This document shows, in pieces, positions 28,930 through 37,184 of a DNA stretch of 64,000 nt. Source of the DNA: Gracilibacillus caseinilyticus (GTDB lineage: Bacteria > Bacillota > Bacilli > Bacillales > Amphibacillaceae); NCBI RefSeq assembly GCF_022919115.1, contig NZ_CP095072.1, positions 3,906,001-3,970,000 of the forward strand, given 5' to 3'. Made by a program: the position numbers and the translations under genes. Positions within the stretch are counted from its first letter, which is position 1. The number at the start of each line of letters is the position of its first letter. Below the pieces are notes generated by a model. It worked only from the letters and a program-made list of their open reading frames with translations. It was not told the DNA's origin and made no database searches.

Positions 28930-29033
28930 ATTTTTCCCTCCTCACGTCCTTAGTAATCCTTACCTTTTTTACTATTTAGCTAAACATCTATTTATAAAAT
29001 AGACGTGCAGGGCACGATATTTGTTTCACTTAT

Positions 29034-29354
29034 TTATTGATTTTTTTCAATTCCAATGCCAGATTCCTCCATAGCTTGCCTAGTTTCCGGCGTTGCCAGC
29101 TGGTGTAACATTTGAAAGACATCTTTTAAATCATTATCATATTCATCATTTTCCAAGTCCTGATGATATTGGACAAATGGAATATGCGAGCGAACAAAAG
29201 TACCAAAATCATCTTCATGCAGCTCATTAAATTTTTCCCTTAACAAAAATACTTGTTCATCTGTTGCCTGAATGGTGTAGGATGCATTGTTTCCAAATGG
29301 AATCTGTGATATTTCCTGTGATGCGATATTGACATAGTATGTTTTTTTCTCCAT
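29034..29354 (-). CDS. Small cytoplasmic protein, unknown
   Basis: A 106-aa acidic protein starting MEKKTYYVNIASQEISQ, with alpha-helical C-terminal half (DVFQMLHQLATPETRQAMEE). GAGGTGAATAAT before the ATG decides the start; the longer frame has no ribosome site. I recognise it only as a conserved-looking Bacillaceae hypothetical. No signal peptide or membrane segment. Confidence 0.65.
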   Translation of the reverse strand: MEKKTYYVNIASQEISQIPFGNNASYTIQATDEQVFLLREKFNELHEDDFGTFVRSHIPFVQYHQDLENDEYDNDLKDVFQMLHQLATPETRQAMEESGIGIEKNQ

Positions 29355-29463
29355 ATTATTCACCTCTTCTTCTGTATTGTATGTAATCACAAGAGAAACA
29401 TGCATACGGAAAAACAAGGCTGAACCACCCCTTACCAAGTAGCTAAAGTGTATAAAGCTACCG

Positions 29464-29926
29464 ATAATACGGAGTATGTTAGCGTTGAGATCATTTAGAA
29501 ATGTTTAGTGTGCTGGCATACCGCTCCGTCCAACCACTTGGCGTCCTGCGGGGCTTCTACAACTTTTATAAGAGCTAGCATATTAATCGCACCCATAATC
29601 AGCATTTTGAACAACATAATGCCTAGAACCACTGCTTTTAGCTGTTCCAAACGTTGTAACACTTCCTTAAGCGGAGGAAATATGCGGAGACTCCTCATGT
29701 GTCAACACGAGCTGAAGATCCACTTAGTCTGTGCCTGTGTCTACAAGTATTGCTTCGAAGCAGGCTTCCTCGGCACAAGGCAGCAAAGAAGCAAAGCAAG
29801 TAGTAGCCTAGCTGAAGCCTTGCCCCTATAGGATGCGGAGCATATTTCCGGAGCTTTGCTAAGCAGTGACAATATATCAAAATTACTACATTCAAATACA
29901 TTTGCAGTTAACATGATCCGTATTAT
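29464..29926. repeat. Family-1 modular palindromic element, copy 7 (full-length, class-A ends)
   Basis: Outer arms ATAATACGGAGTATGTTA (29464-29481) and TAACATGATCCGTATTAT (29909-29926). Module A is truncated to its left arm; module B is complete with the TCTACAAGTATTGCTTCGAA tip. An ISL3 element lies 30 bp to the right. Confidence 0.85.
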
Positions 29927-29955
29927 AAGAACCAATAATTTTATTTTTTGTTTTG

Positions 29956-31332
29956 GGTTCTGCGTCAAATGTTGGGGTAGGAATCTTTGCTCCTATCCCT
30001 TAACCAACTTGAAAATCTAGGTTTTTAAATTGATGATGCAGTAATACACGTAACCTTAATCGATCGTATCGTTTAAAGCCAAATGCATTACGTTTAATAA
30101 CCTTTGTTTGGTTATTTAGGCCCTCCACAAATCCAGTGTTGTAGTCAAAGGCAAAACTATTTAAAACTTCTGCTTGCCAGTTCTTGAGTGTACCAGCGGC
30201 TTTGATGAACTCATCTAGTCCTGCTTTTTCTACCTGTTTGTAATAGTTATACAGTCCTTGTTTTACTTCACCTAATTCTTTTGTTCCAACCTTTTTCGCT
30301 CCTTCAAACCAGGAGCGGAATGCTTCCTTTAAACCATAGGCCTGTCGTAAATCCTCCGACAAGCCAAAATATCTGTCTAAATACCAGTGTTGCTTACTAC
30401 TCAGTTCTTCATATCGTTTATAAAAAATGTGTTTCATACGCTTGCACTTTTTGCGGTCGTAATCATGGAATTCTTTTTGAACACGTCTTCTCACTCGTTC
30501 TAAAGCCCAATAAATATACCGACAAAAGTGGAAGCGATCTGCAATGATGATGGGGTTCCGCAAAGCCTTTTGAACTGCTGACTTAAAGCTTTAGCTCATA
30601 TCCATGACAACCATCTTTACTTGAGATCCTTTTTTAGCTAAGTACTTTTTAATCGTACGTACAGAGCGATTCGGTAATATATCAAGCGGGACACCCGTTT
30701 CTCCATTTGCGATGATTACTTGGTATTTACCTTCTGTTGTATCCCCTTTATATTCATCGATAGCTATTACTGGTGGTAACGTGTCCACTTCTTTTAAACT
30801 AGTAGCTGCTAGTTGATCAAATCGACGAATAGCTGTTGTTTGAGAAGTTCTGAACTGACCAGCAGTATCTTTAAAGTTTTTTCCCTGAATAACACGAAGC
30901 CCTAGGGCTTGATTCCATTCCTTTGAATGTCTTTGATATCGCCCTACAACTTGGTTTTTCTCAGGAAACCTCTTTCCACAAGTACAAACGTATCTTCGCT
31001 TCCTATAAAACAGATAAGATGTTCGTTCAAAGAGCTTTAAGTGTTGTACCTTTTGTATTCTATAGTCATGGACGTGGCTTGTTCTTTCCCCACAAGCAGG
31101 ACAACGGTGTTTCTTAACAGGCAACTTTATATGTAAGTAAAAGTCCCCCTCCAACTCCTCCATCTTAGTAACAATAACACTTTCTAATCCTGGTAAATTC
31201 ATGTTAAACTGCATGTACACGCATCTCCTATCCCTTTGGTTTGTTTCTAGTCCATTCAAGTGTAAAGGATATAGGAGCTTGCGTGTTTTATTATGCTTAA
31301 TTTTTTCAAACCCCAACATATATAATAGAGCC
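29956..31332 (-). mobile_element. ISL3-family insertion sequence
   Basis: A 1377-bp element with imperfect 23-bp terminal inverted repeats (GGTTCTGCGTCAAATGTTGG... and GGCTCTATTATATATGTTGG..., both ending GGGGT) and an exact 8-bp direct repeat TTGTTTTG at 29948-29955 and 31333-31340. ISL3 elements make 8-bp target duplications. It carries one transposase frame on the minus strand, interrupted by a stop. Confidence 0.9.
30000..31214 (-). pseudogene. ISL3-family transposase with in-frame nonsense codon
   Basis: The N-terminal part (from 31214, MQFNMNLPGLE) has the zinc-binding CPACGERTSHVHDY and CTCGKRFPEKNQVV motifs, an HTH and the start of the DDE domain (AIDEYKG). It stops with TAA at 30591 right after VVMDMS. 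The frame continues without shift into SFKSAVQKALRNPIIIADRF, the second catalytic region, to the normal C-terminus at 30000. One sense codon to TAA change therefore splits the protein into 207 and ~196 residues. Without readthrough it should be inactive. Confidence 0.88.
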
Positions 31333-31372
31333 TTGTTTTGAAGCAATCCATTTTTCATTGTGGTTAACACTA

Positions 31373-31408
31373 AAAACCCCTGTATTCCTTAGGGAATACA
31401 GGGGTTTT
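31373..31408 (-). terminator. Terminator of yusV
   Basis: A perfect 16-bp stem (AAAACCCCTGTATTCC and complement) with a 4-base loop and T run on the minus strand. The IS inserted just beyond it. Confidence 0.88.
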
Positions 31409-31409
31409 G

Positions 31410-32252
31410 TTAATTTCCGACTGATTGCATTTGTTGTTGTGATTCTGCTACAGCTTCTTTGATCAGGCATCGTCCACGTCCGTGCGGGATACACATAGGT
31501 GTTCCAAACATCGGATCATACATGACATCTGCTTTCATTTGGAATACATCGTGCACTAAGCCACAATTAATAATTTCCTCCGGTTTACCTTGCGCATACA
31601 CCTTTTTGTCTTTAATTGCAACAATATGATGTGCATAACGGCAAGCAAGGTTTAAATCATGTAACACCATGACAATTGTGCTTTGACGACGTTCATTCAA
31701 CTCGAATAATAAATCCAAAATTTCAATCTGGTGTGTCATATCTAAGTATGTTGTAGGCTCATCCAACAGGATAGTATCTGTTCCTTGTGCAAGCGTCATT
31801 GCAATCCAGGCACGCTGCCGCTGTCCACCTGATAAGGAATCCACGGCACGATCTTTTAAGTCGAGCATATTTGTCGATTCCAACGCTTCATTTACTGCTG
31901 TCTCATCTTCTTCGGACCAGCGTTTGAACATCGTCTTATATGGATGTCTTCCTTGTTTGACTAAGTCTTCTACTGTTAATCCTTCCGGGCTGATAGGACT
32001 TTGTGGCAAAATCGCCATTTGTTTTGCCACTTCTTTAGTAGGGATTTTCGCAATATCTTCACCGTTTAGTACGACATCCCCTTGCTTCGGTTTTAGCAAC
32101 CTTGCTAATGAGCGAAGTAAAGTCGACTTACCACAGCCATTTCCACCAATAAAGACTGTAATTTCTCCTTTAGGGATTGTAATATCTAAGTCATCTATAA
32201 CTATCTCTTCACCATATCCTAGTGTTAAATCTTTTGTTACTAATGTTTCCAT
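31410..32252 (-). CDS. yusV: Iron-siderophore ABC transporter ATPase
   Basis: A 280-aa FecE/FepC-type ATPase: Walker A GGNGCGKST (36-44), signature LSGGQRQRAWIA, Walker B TILLDEPTTYLD, switch His in VLHDLN. The C-terminus has MCIPHGRGRC, common in the YusV group. No permease or binding protein is adjacent; B. subtilis YusV is likewise a stand-alone ATPase serving several siderophore importers. A Fur-like box and a sigma-A promoter lie upstream. Confidence 0.88.
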   Translation of the reverse strand: METLVTKDLTLGYGEEIVIDDLDITIPKGEITVFIGGNGCGKSTLLRSLARLLKPKQGDVVLNGEDIAKIPTKEVAKQMAILPQSPISPEGLTVEDLVKQGRHPYKTMFKRWSEEDETAVNEALESTNMLDLKDRAVDSLSGGQRQRAWIAMTLAQGTDTILLDEPTTYLDMTHQIEILDLLFELNERRQSTIVMVLHDLNLACRYAHHIVAIKDKKVYAQGKPEEIINCGLVHDVFQMKADVMYDPMFGTPMCIPHGRGRCLIKEAVAESQQQMQSVGN

Positions 32253-32324
32253 TTGGAACCTCTCCCTTTTTGCACTGTTGGGACAATTTTTAAAATATTC
32301 AATTCGAACTTTTACTCTTCCTCT

Positions 32325-32353
32325 AGTTTAGTAGCTTTTTATAGCAAAGTCAA
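32325..32353 (-). promoter_or_regulatory. Sigma-A promoter of yusV
   Basis: On the minus strand TTGACT (-35, 32348-32353) and TAAACT (-10, 32325-32330) are spaced by exactly 17 bp, about 70 bp before the yusV start. Confidence 0.65.
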
Positions 32354-32359
32354 TGAGTT

Positions 32360-32374
32360 TGATAATCTTTATCA
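32360..32374. promoter_or_regulatory. Fur box
   Basis: TGATAATCTTTATCA matches the 7-1-7 Fur consensus TGATAATNATTATCA at 14 of 15 positions and abuts the -35 of yusV. This fits iron-dependent repression of siderophore uptake. Confidence 0.75.
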
Positions 32375-32404
32375 ATTAATTGCTATATTTTAACACTTTT
32401 CTTT

Positions 32405-32433
32405 TTGCGATGAATAGGATATACTACTTTAAT
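32405..32433 (+). promoter_or_regulatory. Putative promoter of uvrX
   Basis: TTGCGA and TTTAAT are separated by 17 bp. The LexA-like box begins immediately after the -10, a common SOS arrangement. Confidence 0.5.
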
Positions 32434-32447
32434 AGAACAAACGTTCG
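32434..32447. promoter_or_regulatory. LexA/SOS box
   Basis: AGAACAAACGTTCG fits the Bacillus SOS consensus (CGAAC N4 GTTCG) except the first base. It sits between the -10 and the ribosome site of a Y-family polymerase gene, a typical LexA target. Confidence 0.75.
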
Positions 32448-32462
32448 TTGAGGTGTTGAATG

Positions 32463-33713
32463 ATGGATTACACTACCTATCCAAAGCATGATGTCCTATG
32501 TATTGATATGCGTTCTTTTTACGCAAGTATTGAATGTGTGAAACGCGGTCTTGATCCTATGACTGCCATGCTCGCGGTAGTTGGTGACAAGAACCGTTCG
32601 GGCAGTATTATTCTGGCTGCTTCCCCCGCTTTAAAACGAAAGTATGGTGTCAAAAATGTCAGCCGGTACTTTGAATTGCCGGAGGATCCTGATATCTATG
32701 TTGTCGAAGCTAAAATGGGAGATTATGTGAACGTCTCCGTAGAAATTACGAAGCTGCTTTATCAATATGTCCCAAAAGAAGCGATTCACCCTTATTCTGT
32801 TGATGAAATGTGGATCACTGTTGATGGGATGAAGCATTTATATGGAGATGCTCAAAAAATTGCCAAGATGATCATGGATGAAATATATGACACAATGGGA
32901 TTAACCTGTGCCATTGGAATTGGAGATAACAAATTTCTGGCAAAAGTTGTGATGGATATATACGCAAAAAAGACCGGAATTGCTACGTGCCGCTATCAGG
33001 ATGTAGAACGGCTACTTTGGCCGATACCAATTGAAAAAGTTTGGGGGATTGGCAGACGGTTGACCGTTCACTTAAATAAAATGGGTATCATTTATTTAGG
33101 ACAGCTTGCAAATTATCGCTTAGATCGCTTACAGAAACGGTTTGGTGTGATTGGCGAGCAGTTATATTGGCATGCATGGGGCATTGATTTAAGCCCTGTA
33201 TATGATTCCTACTACAAAAAAGAAACCCAAAAAGGCTTTGGGCATGGCATGACATTATTAAGAGATTACAGCGCAGAAGAAACCTTAGTCTGTATACTTG
33301 ATTTGTGCGAGGAGGTTTGTCGACGCGCACGTACCCATGAACGAGCAGGCAGAACTATCCATCTGGGTGTTGGTTATGCGGATAATGGAGGGGGTTTTCA
33401 TCGCTCTCGTTCTCTTCATTTGCCTACTAATGTGACAATGGATATTTACCAGGTATGCTTTCAATTATTTCACGAATTTTACGATCAACACAGTAAAATC
33501 AGGCGTGTATCGGTATCCTTGAACAATCTATATGATGATATTGAGACGCAATTGAACTTGTTTGATAATGAGCCGAAAAAGAAAGATCTCGGCTATGTGA
33601 TGGACGCTATTCGTGCTAAATACGGTTCCACTTCCCTGCTGCGTGCAACAAGCTATACGAAAGCAGGCATTACGAGAGAGAGAAGTAAAAAAATTGGCGG
33701 ACACTATGCCTAA
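32463..33713 (+). CDS. uvrX: Y-family DNA polymerase, UvrX/YqjW type
   Basis: A 416-aa translesion polymerase of the UmuC/UvrX branch. Visible: DMRSFYASIECV (catalytic Asp and steric gate region), YSVDEMWITVDG (the second metal site), CAIGIGDNKFLAKVVMD, and KVWGIGRRLTVHLNKMGI (HhH thumb). The C-terminal little finger ends in a family-typical QLNLFDNEPKKK motif resembling a beta-clamp-binding sequence. Start at 32463 is 7 bases from GAGGTG. Preceded by a LexA box, so DNA-damage inducible by inference. Confidence 0.9.
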   Translation: MDYTTYPKHDVLCIDMRSFYASIECVKRGLDPMTAMLAVVGDKNRSGSIILAASPALKRKYGVKNVSRYFELPEDPDIYVVEAKMGDYVNVSVEITKLLYQYVPKEAIHPYSVDEMWITVDGMKHLYGDAQKIAKMIMDEIYDTMGLTCAIGIGDNKFLAKVVMDIYAKKTGIATCRYQDVERLLWPIPIEKVWGIGRRLTVHLNKMGIIYLGQLANYRLDRLQKRFGVIGEQLYWHAWGIDLSPVYDSYYKKETQKGFGHGMTLLRDYSAEETLVCILDLCEEVCRRARTHERAGRTIHLGVGYADNGGGFHRSRSLHLPTNVTMDIYQVCFQLFHEFYDQHSKIRRVSVSLNNLYDDIETQLNLFDNEPKKKDLGYVMDAIRAKYGSTSLLRATSYTKAGITRERSKKIGGHYA

Positions 33714-33820
33714 TTGGAAACCCGGCAATTGCGGAGTTCCTTATCAGTCCGGAAAGATAATAACAGTCATTAAGGTAAATTATCTGAAGGAACCAGGCCC
33801 AATAATTATGAAAAAGGTGC

Positions 33821-33999
33821 CTATAATGCAGATTAATATTTCCTGCGCTTTAGTGGATGAAATAGCTAATAGCAGTACTAGCAAAGGTTGTAGAATGAAT
33901 ATAGCTCCGGCCAATCCCCTAGTGGTTGGCCGGAGCTATATATCCTTACACATCATTACTGAGTTCAAACATCACTACAAAGCGTAATCTGCAGTATAG
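33821..33999. repeat. Family-1 modular palindromic element, copy 8 (minimal)
   Basis: Outer arms CTATAATGCAGATTA (33821-33835) and TAATCTGCAGTATAG (33985-33999), 14 of 15 paired. The core is reduced to one 14-bp perfect hairpin, ATAGCTCCGGCCAA with its complement around an 11-base loop (33901-33939). Lies between convergent uvrX and menE in a 327-bp gap that otherwise holds only a terminator. Confidence 0.8.
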
Positions 34000-34006
34000 C
34001 TAGCTT

Positions 34007-34035
34007 AAAAAGGATCAAGCGCGGTTGCTCGATTT
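34007..34035 (-). terminator. Weak terminator of the men operon
   Basis: On the minus strand ATCGAGC pairs with GCTTGAT (one G-U) and is followed by CCTTTTT, just after the menE stop. Confidence 0.5.
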
Positions 34036-34040
34036 TCCTA

Positions 34041-35477
34041 TCAACACTCCTTCAACTTATAACGTTGCAGCTTACCAGTAGCGTTACGGGGCAGTTGAGA
34101 ACAGAACATTAACCGTTTTGGGACTTTAAAAGCAGCCAGTCTTTCCTGACAGTATGCAAGTATGTGTTCTGATGTTATTTGCTCAGAATCGCATACAACA
34201 AAAGCGACCGGCACTTGTCCCCATTTTTCATCTTTCATACCAGTTACACCCGCTTCAAGAACACCATCGCATGAGAGTAGAACGTCTTCTATCTCAGCAG
34301 GGTATATGTTCTCCCCTCCCGAAATAATTAAATCGCTGCGCCGATCGACAACGAATAGAAAACCTTCTTCATCCAAATAGCCTAAATCACCAGTGTACAA
34401 CCAACCGTCTCGAAACGCTTTTTGGTTGGCTTCCACTCTTTGATAATAGCCATTTGTCACCATCGGACCTTTAACAACAATTTCTCCCACTTCATTGGAC
34501 AAAGCTTCTCTGTTGTCCTTGATAATTTGTAAAGAAGAAGTAAACAGTGGCTTACCTGCTGAACCGAGCTTCCTTAAGGCATCGGCTGCATTTAGAGTAA
34601 TGATTTGCGAGCTTGTCTCTGTCATACCATAAGACTGAACAATCGGGACATGCCTTTGTTTCGCTTTTTCCAGCAACGACTTTGGGGCTGGCCCGCCCCC
34701 TAGTAGCATACAACGGAATGATGTGGGGTAATTCGCTTCACCTAATCGTTGTAACAACCGCTCGCATGTGACCGCTACAACCGAGATAATCGTCACTTGT
34801 TTTTCCATGATTGCGTGATGCACCTTGTCTTCCTCAAATCGCTCCATAAGATACACTGGCATACCATAAATCACACTTTTGAACAGGGTGGAAAGACCAC
34901 TAATATGAAACAGCGGTAAACAGATCAACCATTTATCTGTGGGCATCAACCCTAAATTCAAAGCAGACGCAACTGCACTTGACCAATGGTTTTGAAAAGA
35001 TTGCATCACCGCTTTTGCTCTGCCTGTAGTTCCAGAGGTAAACATCATCGAACAGACAGAATCCATATCGATCATAGAAGCGAGTGCTTTATCTGTTGGC
35101 GTCAAAGTATGGATATGCGAAAAGCTGTAAACGCTCTGTTGTAGGTGTTCTGCACCTACTATATAGCCATCTGCACATAAAAGCAGTTGAACATCAGCAT
35201 CGTCGCATTGCTGCTGCCATTCTGTTAAAGTTAATCGCGTGTTAAGAAAAACTGTCGGGACTTTGAGATAAGTACAAGCCCAGAACGCAATGATCATATC
35301 AGCAGTATTATCTGATAAAATCGCCAGATGACCTTGCTGATGCACATTTGATAACTGTAACGCGAACCTCTCTGCCTTCTGTTTCAATTGTAAAAATGTA
35401 TAAGTATCACCGTTATCTAATTCAATCGCCGTCGATCCTGGCGATAAATTGGCCCGCATTGTCAGCCAATGCTCCAT
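34041..35477 (-). CDS. menE: o-Succinylbenzoate-CoA ligase
   Basis: A 478-aa ANL-superfamily adenylate-forming enzyme. The P-loop-like motif is MMFTSGTTGRAKAV, A5-like QSYGMTETSSQ, A7 WLYTGDLGYLD, and the C-terminal lysine region LPRNATGKLQRYKLKE. It activates o-succinylbenzoate in menaquinone synthesis. Start 35477 (MEHWLTMRAN) has GTGGTG upstream; the longer frame lacks a ribosome site. Last gene of the men cluster, after menB and its partial terminator. Confidence 0.88.
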   Translation of the reverse strand: MEHWLTMRANLSPGSTAIELDNGDTYTFLQLKQKAERFALQLSNVHQQGHLAILSDNTADMIIAFWACTYLKVPTVFLNTRLTLTEWQQQCDDADVQLLLCADGYIVGAEHLQQSVYSFSHIHTLTPTDKALASMIDMDSVCSMMFTSGTTGRAKAVMQSFQNHWSSAVASALNLGLMPTDKWLICLPLFHISGLSTLFKSVIYGMPVYLMERFEEDKVHHAIMEKQVTIISVVAVTCERLLQRLGEANYPTSFRCMLLGGGPAPKSLLEKAKQRHVPIVQSYGMTETSSQIITLNAADALRKLGSAGKPLFTSSLQIIKDNREALSNEVGEIVVKGPMVTNGYYQRVEANQKAFRDGWLYTGDLGYLDEEGFLFVVDRRSDLIISGGENIYPAEIEDVLLSCDGVLEAGVTGMKDEKWGQVPVAFVVCDSEQITSEHILAYCQERLAAFKVPKRLMFCSQLPRNATGKLQRYKLKEC

Positions 35478-35541
35478 ATCTAACACCACTTTCCAAATTG
35501 CCACATTCATTTTTTTCTGTATAAGTTCTGCTCTAGAAAGA

Positions 35542-35573
35542 AAAGACCAACACGATAGTATTGGTCTTTGTCT
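35542..35573 (-). terminator. Terminator between menB and menE
   Basis: AAAGACCAA and TTGGTCTTT form a 9-bp stem followed on the minus strand by TTCTTTC. It may attenuate transcription into menE. Confidence 0.6.
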
Positions 35574-35575
35574 TC

Positions 35576-36394
35576 TTATGGAAAACGAGGGAATTGTTTA
35601 AAGTCTGGCTTGCGCTTTTCTTTAAATGCGTCTCGTCCTTCTTTTGCTTCATCCGTAGTATAGTAAAGCAATGTCGCATCGCCACCCATTTGCTGCAAAC
35701 CTGCCAAGCCATCTGTATCCGCATTGAAAGAGGCTTTTAGGAAACGAAGTGCAGTCGGTGATTTTTCCAACATTTCTTCACACCATTGAACCGTTTCTTC
35801 TTCCAGTTTGTCCAGAGGCACTACCGTATTGACAAGCCCCATATCCAATGCTTCCTGTGCATTGTACTGGCGGCATAAATACCAGATTTCACGTGCCTTC
35901 TTATGACCAACAATACGAGCTAGTAAGCCCGCACCATAACCAGCATCAAAGCTACCTACTTTTGGTCCGGTCTGTCCAAAGATTGCATTATCCGCAGCGA
36001 TTGTTAAATCACATACGACATGCAGTACGTGACCACCACCGATTGCATAACCAGAAACCATTGCAACTACCGGCTTTGGAATAACGCGAATTAAGCGTTG
36101 CAGATCAAGTACATTAAGACGAGGAACTTCATCATCGCCTACATAGCCGCCATGACCACGTACTTTTTGATCTCCACCAGAACAAAATGCTTTATCTCCT
36201 GCACCAGCAAGCACAATCACACCGATATTGGAATCGTCACGTGCATATGTAAATGCCTCAATTAATTCGTTTACCGTATGAGGACGAAAAGCATTTCGAA
36301 CCTCAGGGCGATTAATGGTAATTTTCGCAATCCCATTATACGTTTCATATAAAATATCATCATAAGTGCGTTCATTTATCCATTCTACTGTCAT
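35576..36394 (-). CDS. menB: 1,4-Dihydroxy-2-naphthoyl-CoA synthase
   Basis: A 272-aa crotonase-fold enzyme. Visible: [19 protein letters not shown], the oxyanion-hole [19 protein letters not shown] and the [12 protein letters not shown] loop specific to MenB. It ring-closes o-succinylbenzoyl-CoA. Overlaps the menH 3' end by 23 bp; the start has GGAGGAGG within the menH coding sequence. Confidence 0.95.
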   Translation of the reverse strand: MTVEWINERTYDDILYETYNGIAKITINRPEVRNAFRPHTVNELIEAFTYARDDSNIGVIVLAGAGDKAFCSGGDQKVRGHGGYVGDDEVPRLNVLDLQRLIRVIPKPVVAMVSGYAIGGGHVLHVVCDLTIAADNAIFGQTGPKVGSFDAGYGAGLLARIVGHKKAREIWYLCRQYNAQEALDMGLVNTVVPLDKLEEETVQWCEEMLEKSPTALRFLKASFNADTDGLAGLQQMGGDATLLYYTTDEAKEGRDAFKEKRKPDFKQFPRFP

Positions 36395-37184
36395 TTGATG
36401 ACCTCCTCCTATTGATAAACTCTTTTACTATTGTACCAAAAATTCGCGATTGTTCCACATGAATTGCATGACCCGCTTGCTCAATGAGTTTACACTCACT
36501 ATTTGGCAATAACTTCATCATTTCTTGATTAATATCGATAAATTTCTTATCCCATTCACCAACAAGCAGCAGAACAGGTATCCCGACCTGCTTAAGCAAC
36601 TGCCAGCAAGAAGCCATCTTTCCTGTTCCCATGCTTTCCAATGACATTGCCAAGCCTTCTCTTGTATGGGAAAGCCGCTCCAACCTCACCATTTGTTGTA
36701 CAGATAGCGGGAGCTGTTTTTGTGATGCAAACAACGGAATATTTTCCCACTTATCAACAAAATCGTCAAGCAAATGGTTGCGAATAAAGCTTGCAAGCTC
36801 CAGATCTTTATACATACGAGTCTCTCGCTCTACATCATCCGCAATGCCAGGTGATGCACTTTCTAGTGTCAGCGATCGAACCAGATCAGGATAGAGGCTG
36901 ACAAACGCCAACGCGGTTCGTCCACCCATTGAATAGCCAACCAAATCAAACGAATCGATCCTTAGTTGCCTGAATAATTCATACAGTTGTAGGCAACATT
37001 GTTCCATGCTGGCTACTTTTGCAATCGTTTTGCCGTGCCCTGGTAAATCAACAAAAATCAGCTTCCGGTCCGGGATCATATCGCGAATAAATTGCCAGGT
37101 TTGAGCAGATCCGGTAAAACCATGGAAGAAAACAACCGGTTCCCCTTCCCCAAAAGACTCGACCCAAAAATCACAAATATACAT
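36372..37184 (-). CDS. menH: SHCHC synthase, alpha/beta hydrolase
   Basis: A 270-aa alpha/beta hydrolase. [10 protein letters not shown] forms the oxyanion region, the nucleophile elbow is [11 protein letters not shown] (Ser near 92), catalytic Asp in [10 protein letters not shown] and His in [12 protein letters not shown]. MenH removes pyruvate from SEPHCHC in menaquinone synthesis. Position between menD and menB and the 14-bp overlap with menD support the assignment. Confidence 0.92.
   Translation of the reverse strand: MYICDFWVESFGEGEPVVFFHGFTGSAQTWQFIRDMIPDRKLIFVDLPGHGKTIAKVASMEQCCLQLYELFRQLRIDSFDLVGYSMGGRTALAFVSLYPDLVRSLTLESASPGIADDVERETRMYKDLELASFIRNHLLDDFVDKWENIPLFASQKQLPLSVQQMVRLERLSHTREGLAMSLESMGTGKMASCWQLLKQVGIPVLLLVGEWDKKFIDINQEMMKLLPNSECKLIEQAGHAIHVEQSRIFGTIVKEFINRRRSSNDSRMDK

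Noticed and set aside
33706..33987. A 93-codon frame overlapping the uvrX stop as ATGCCTAA
   Set aside because: No ribosome site, no familiar composition, and it runs through the hairpin of a family-1 repeat.
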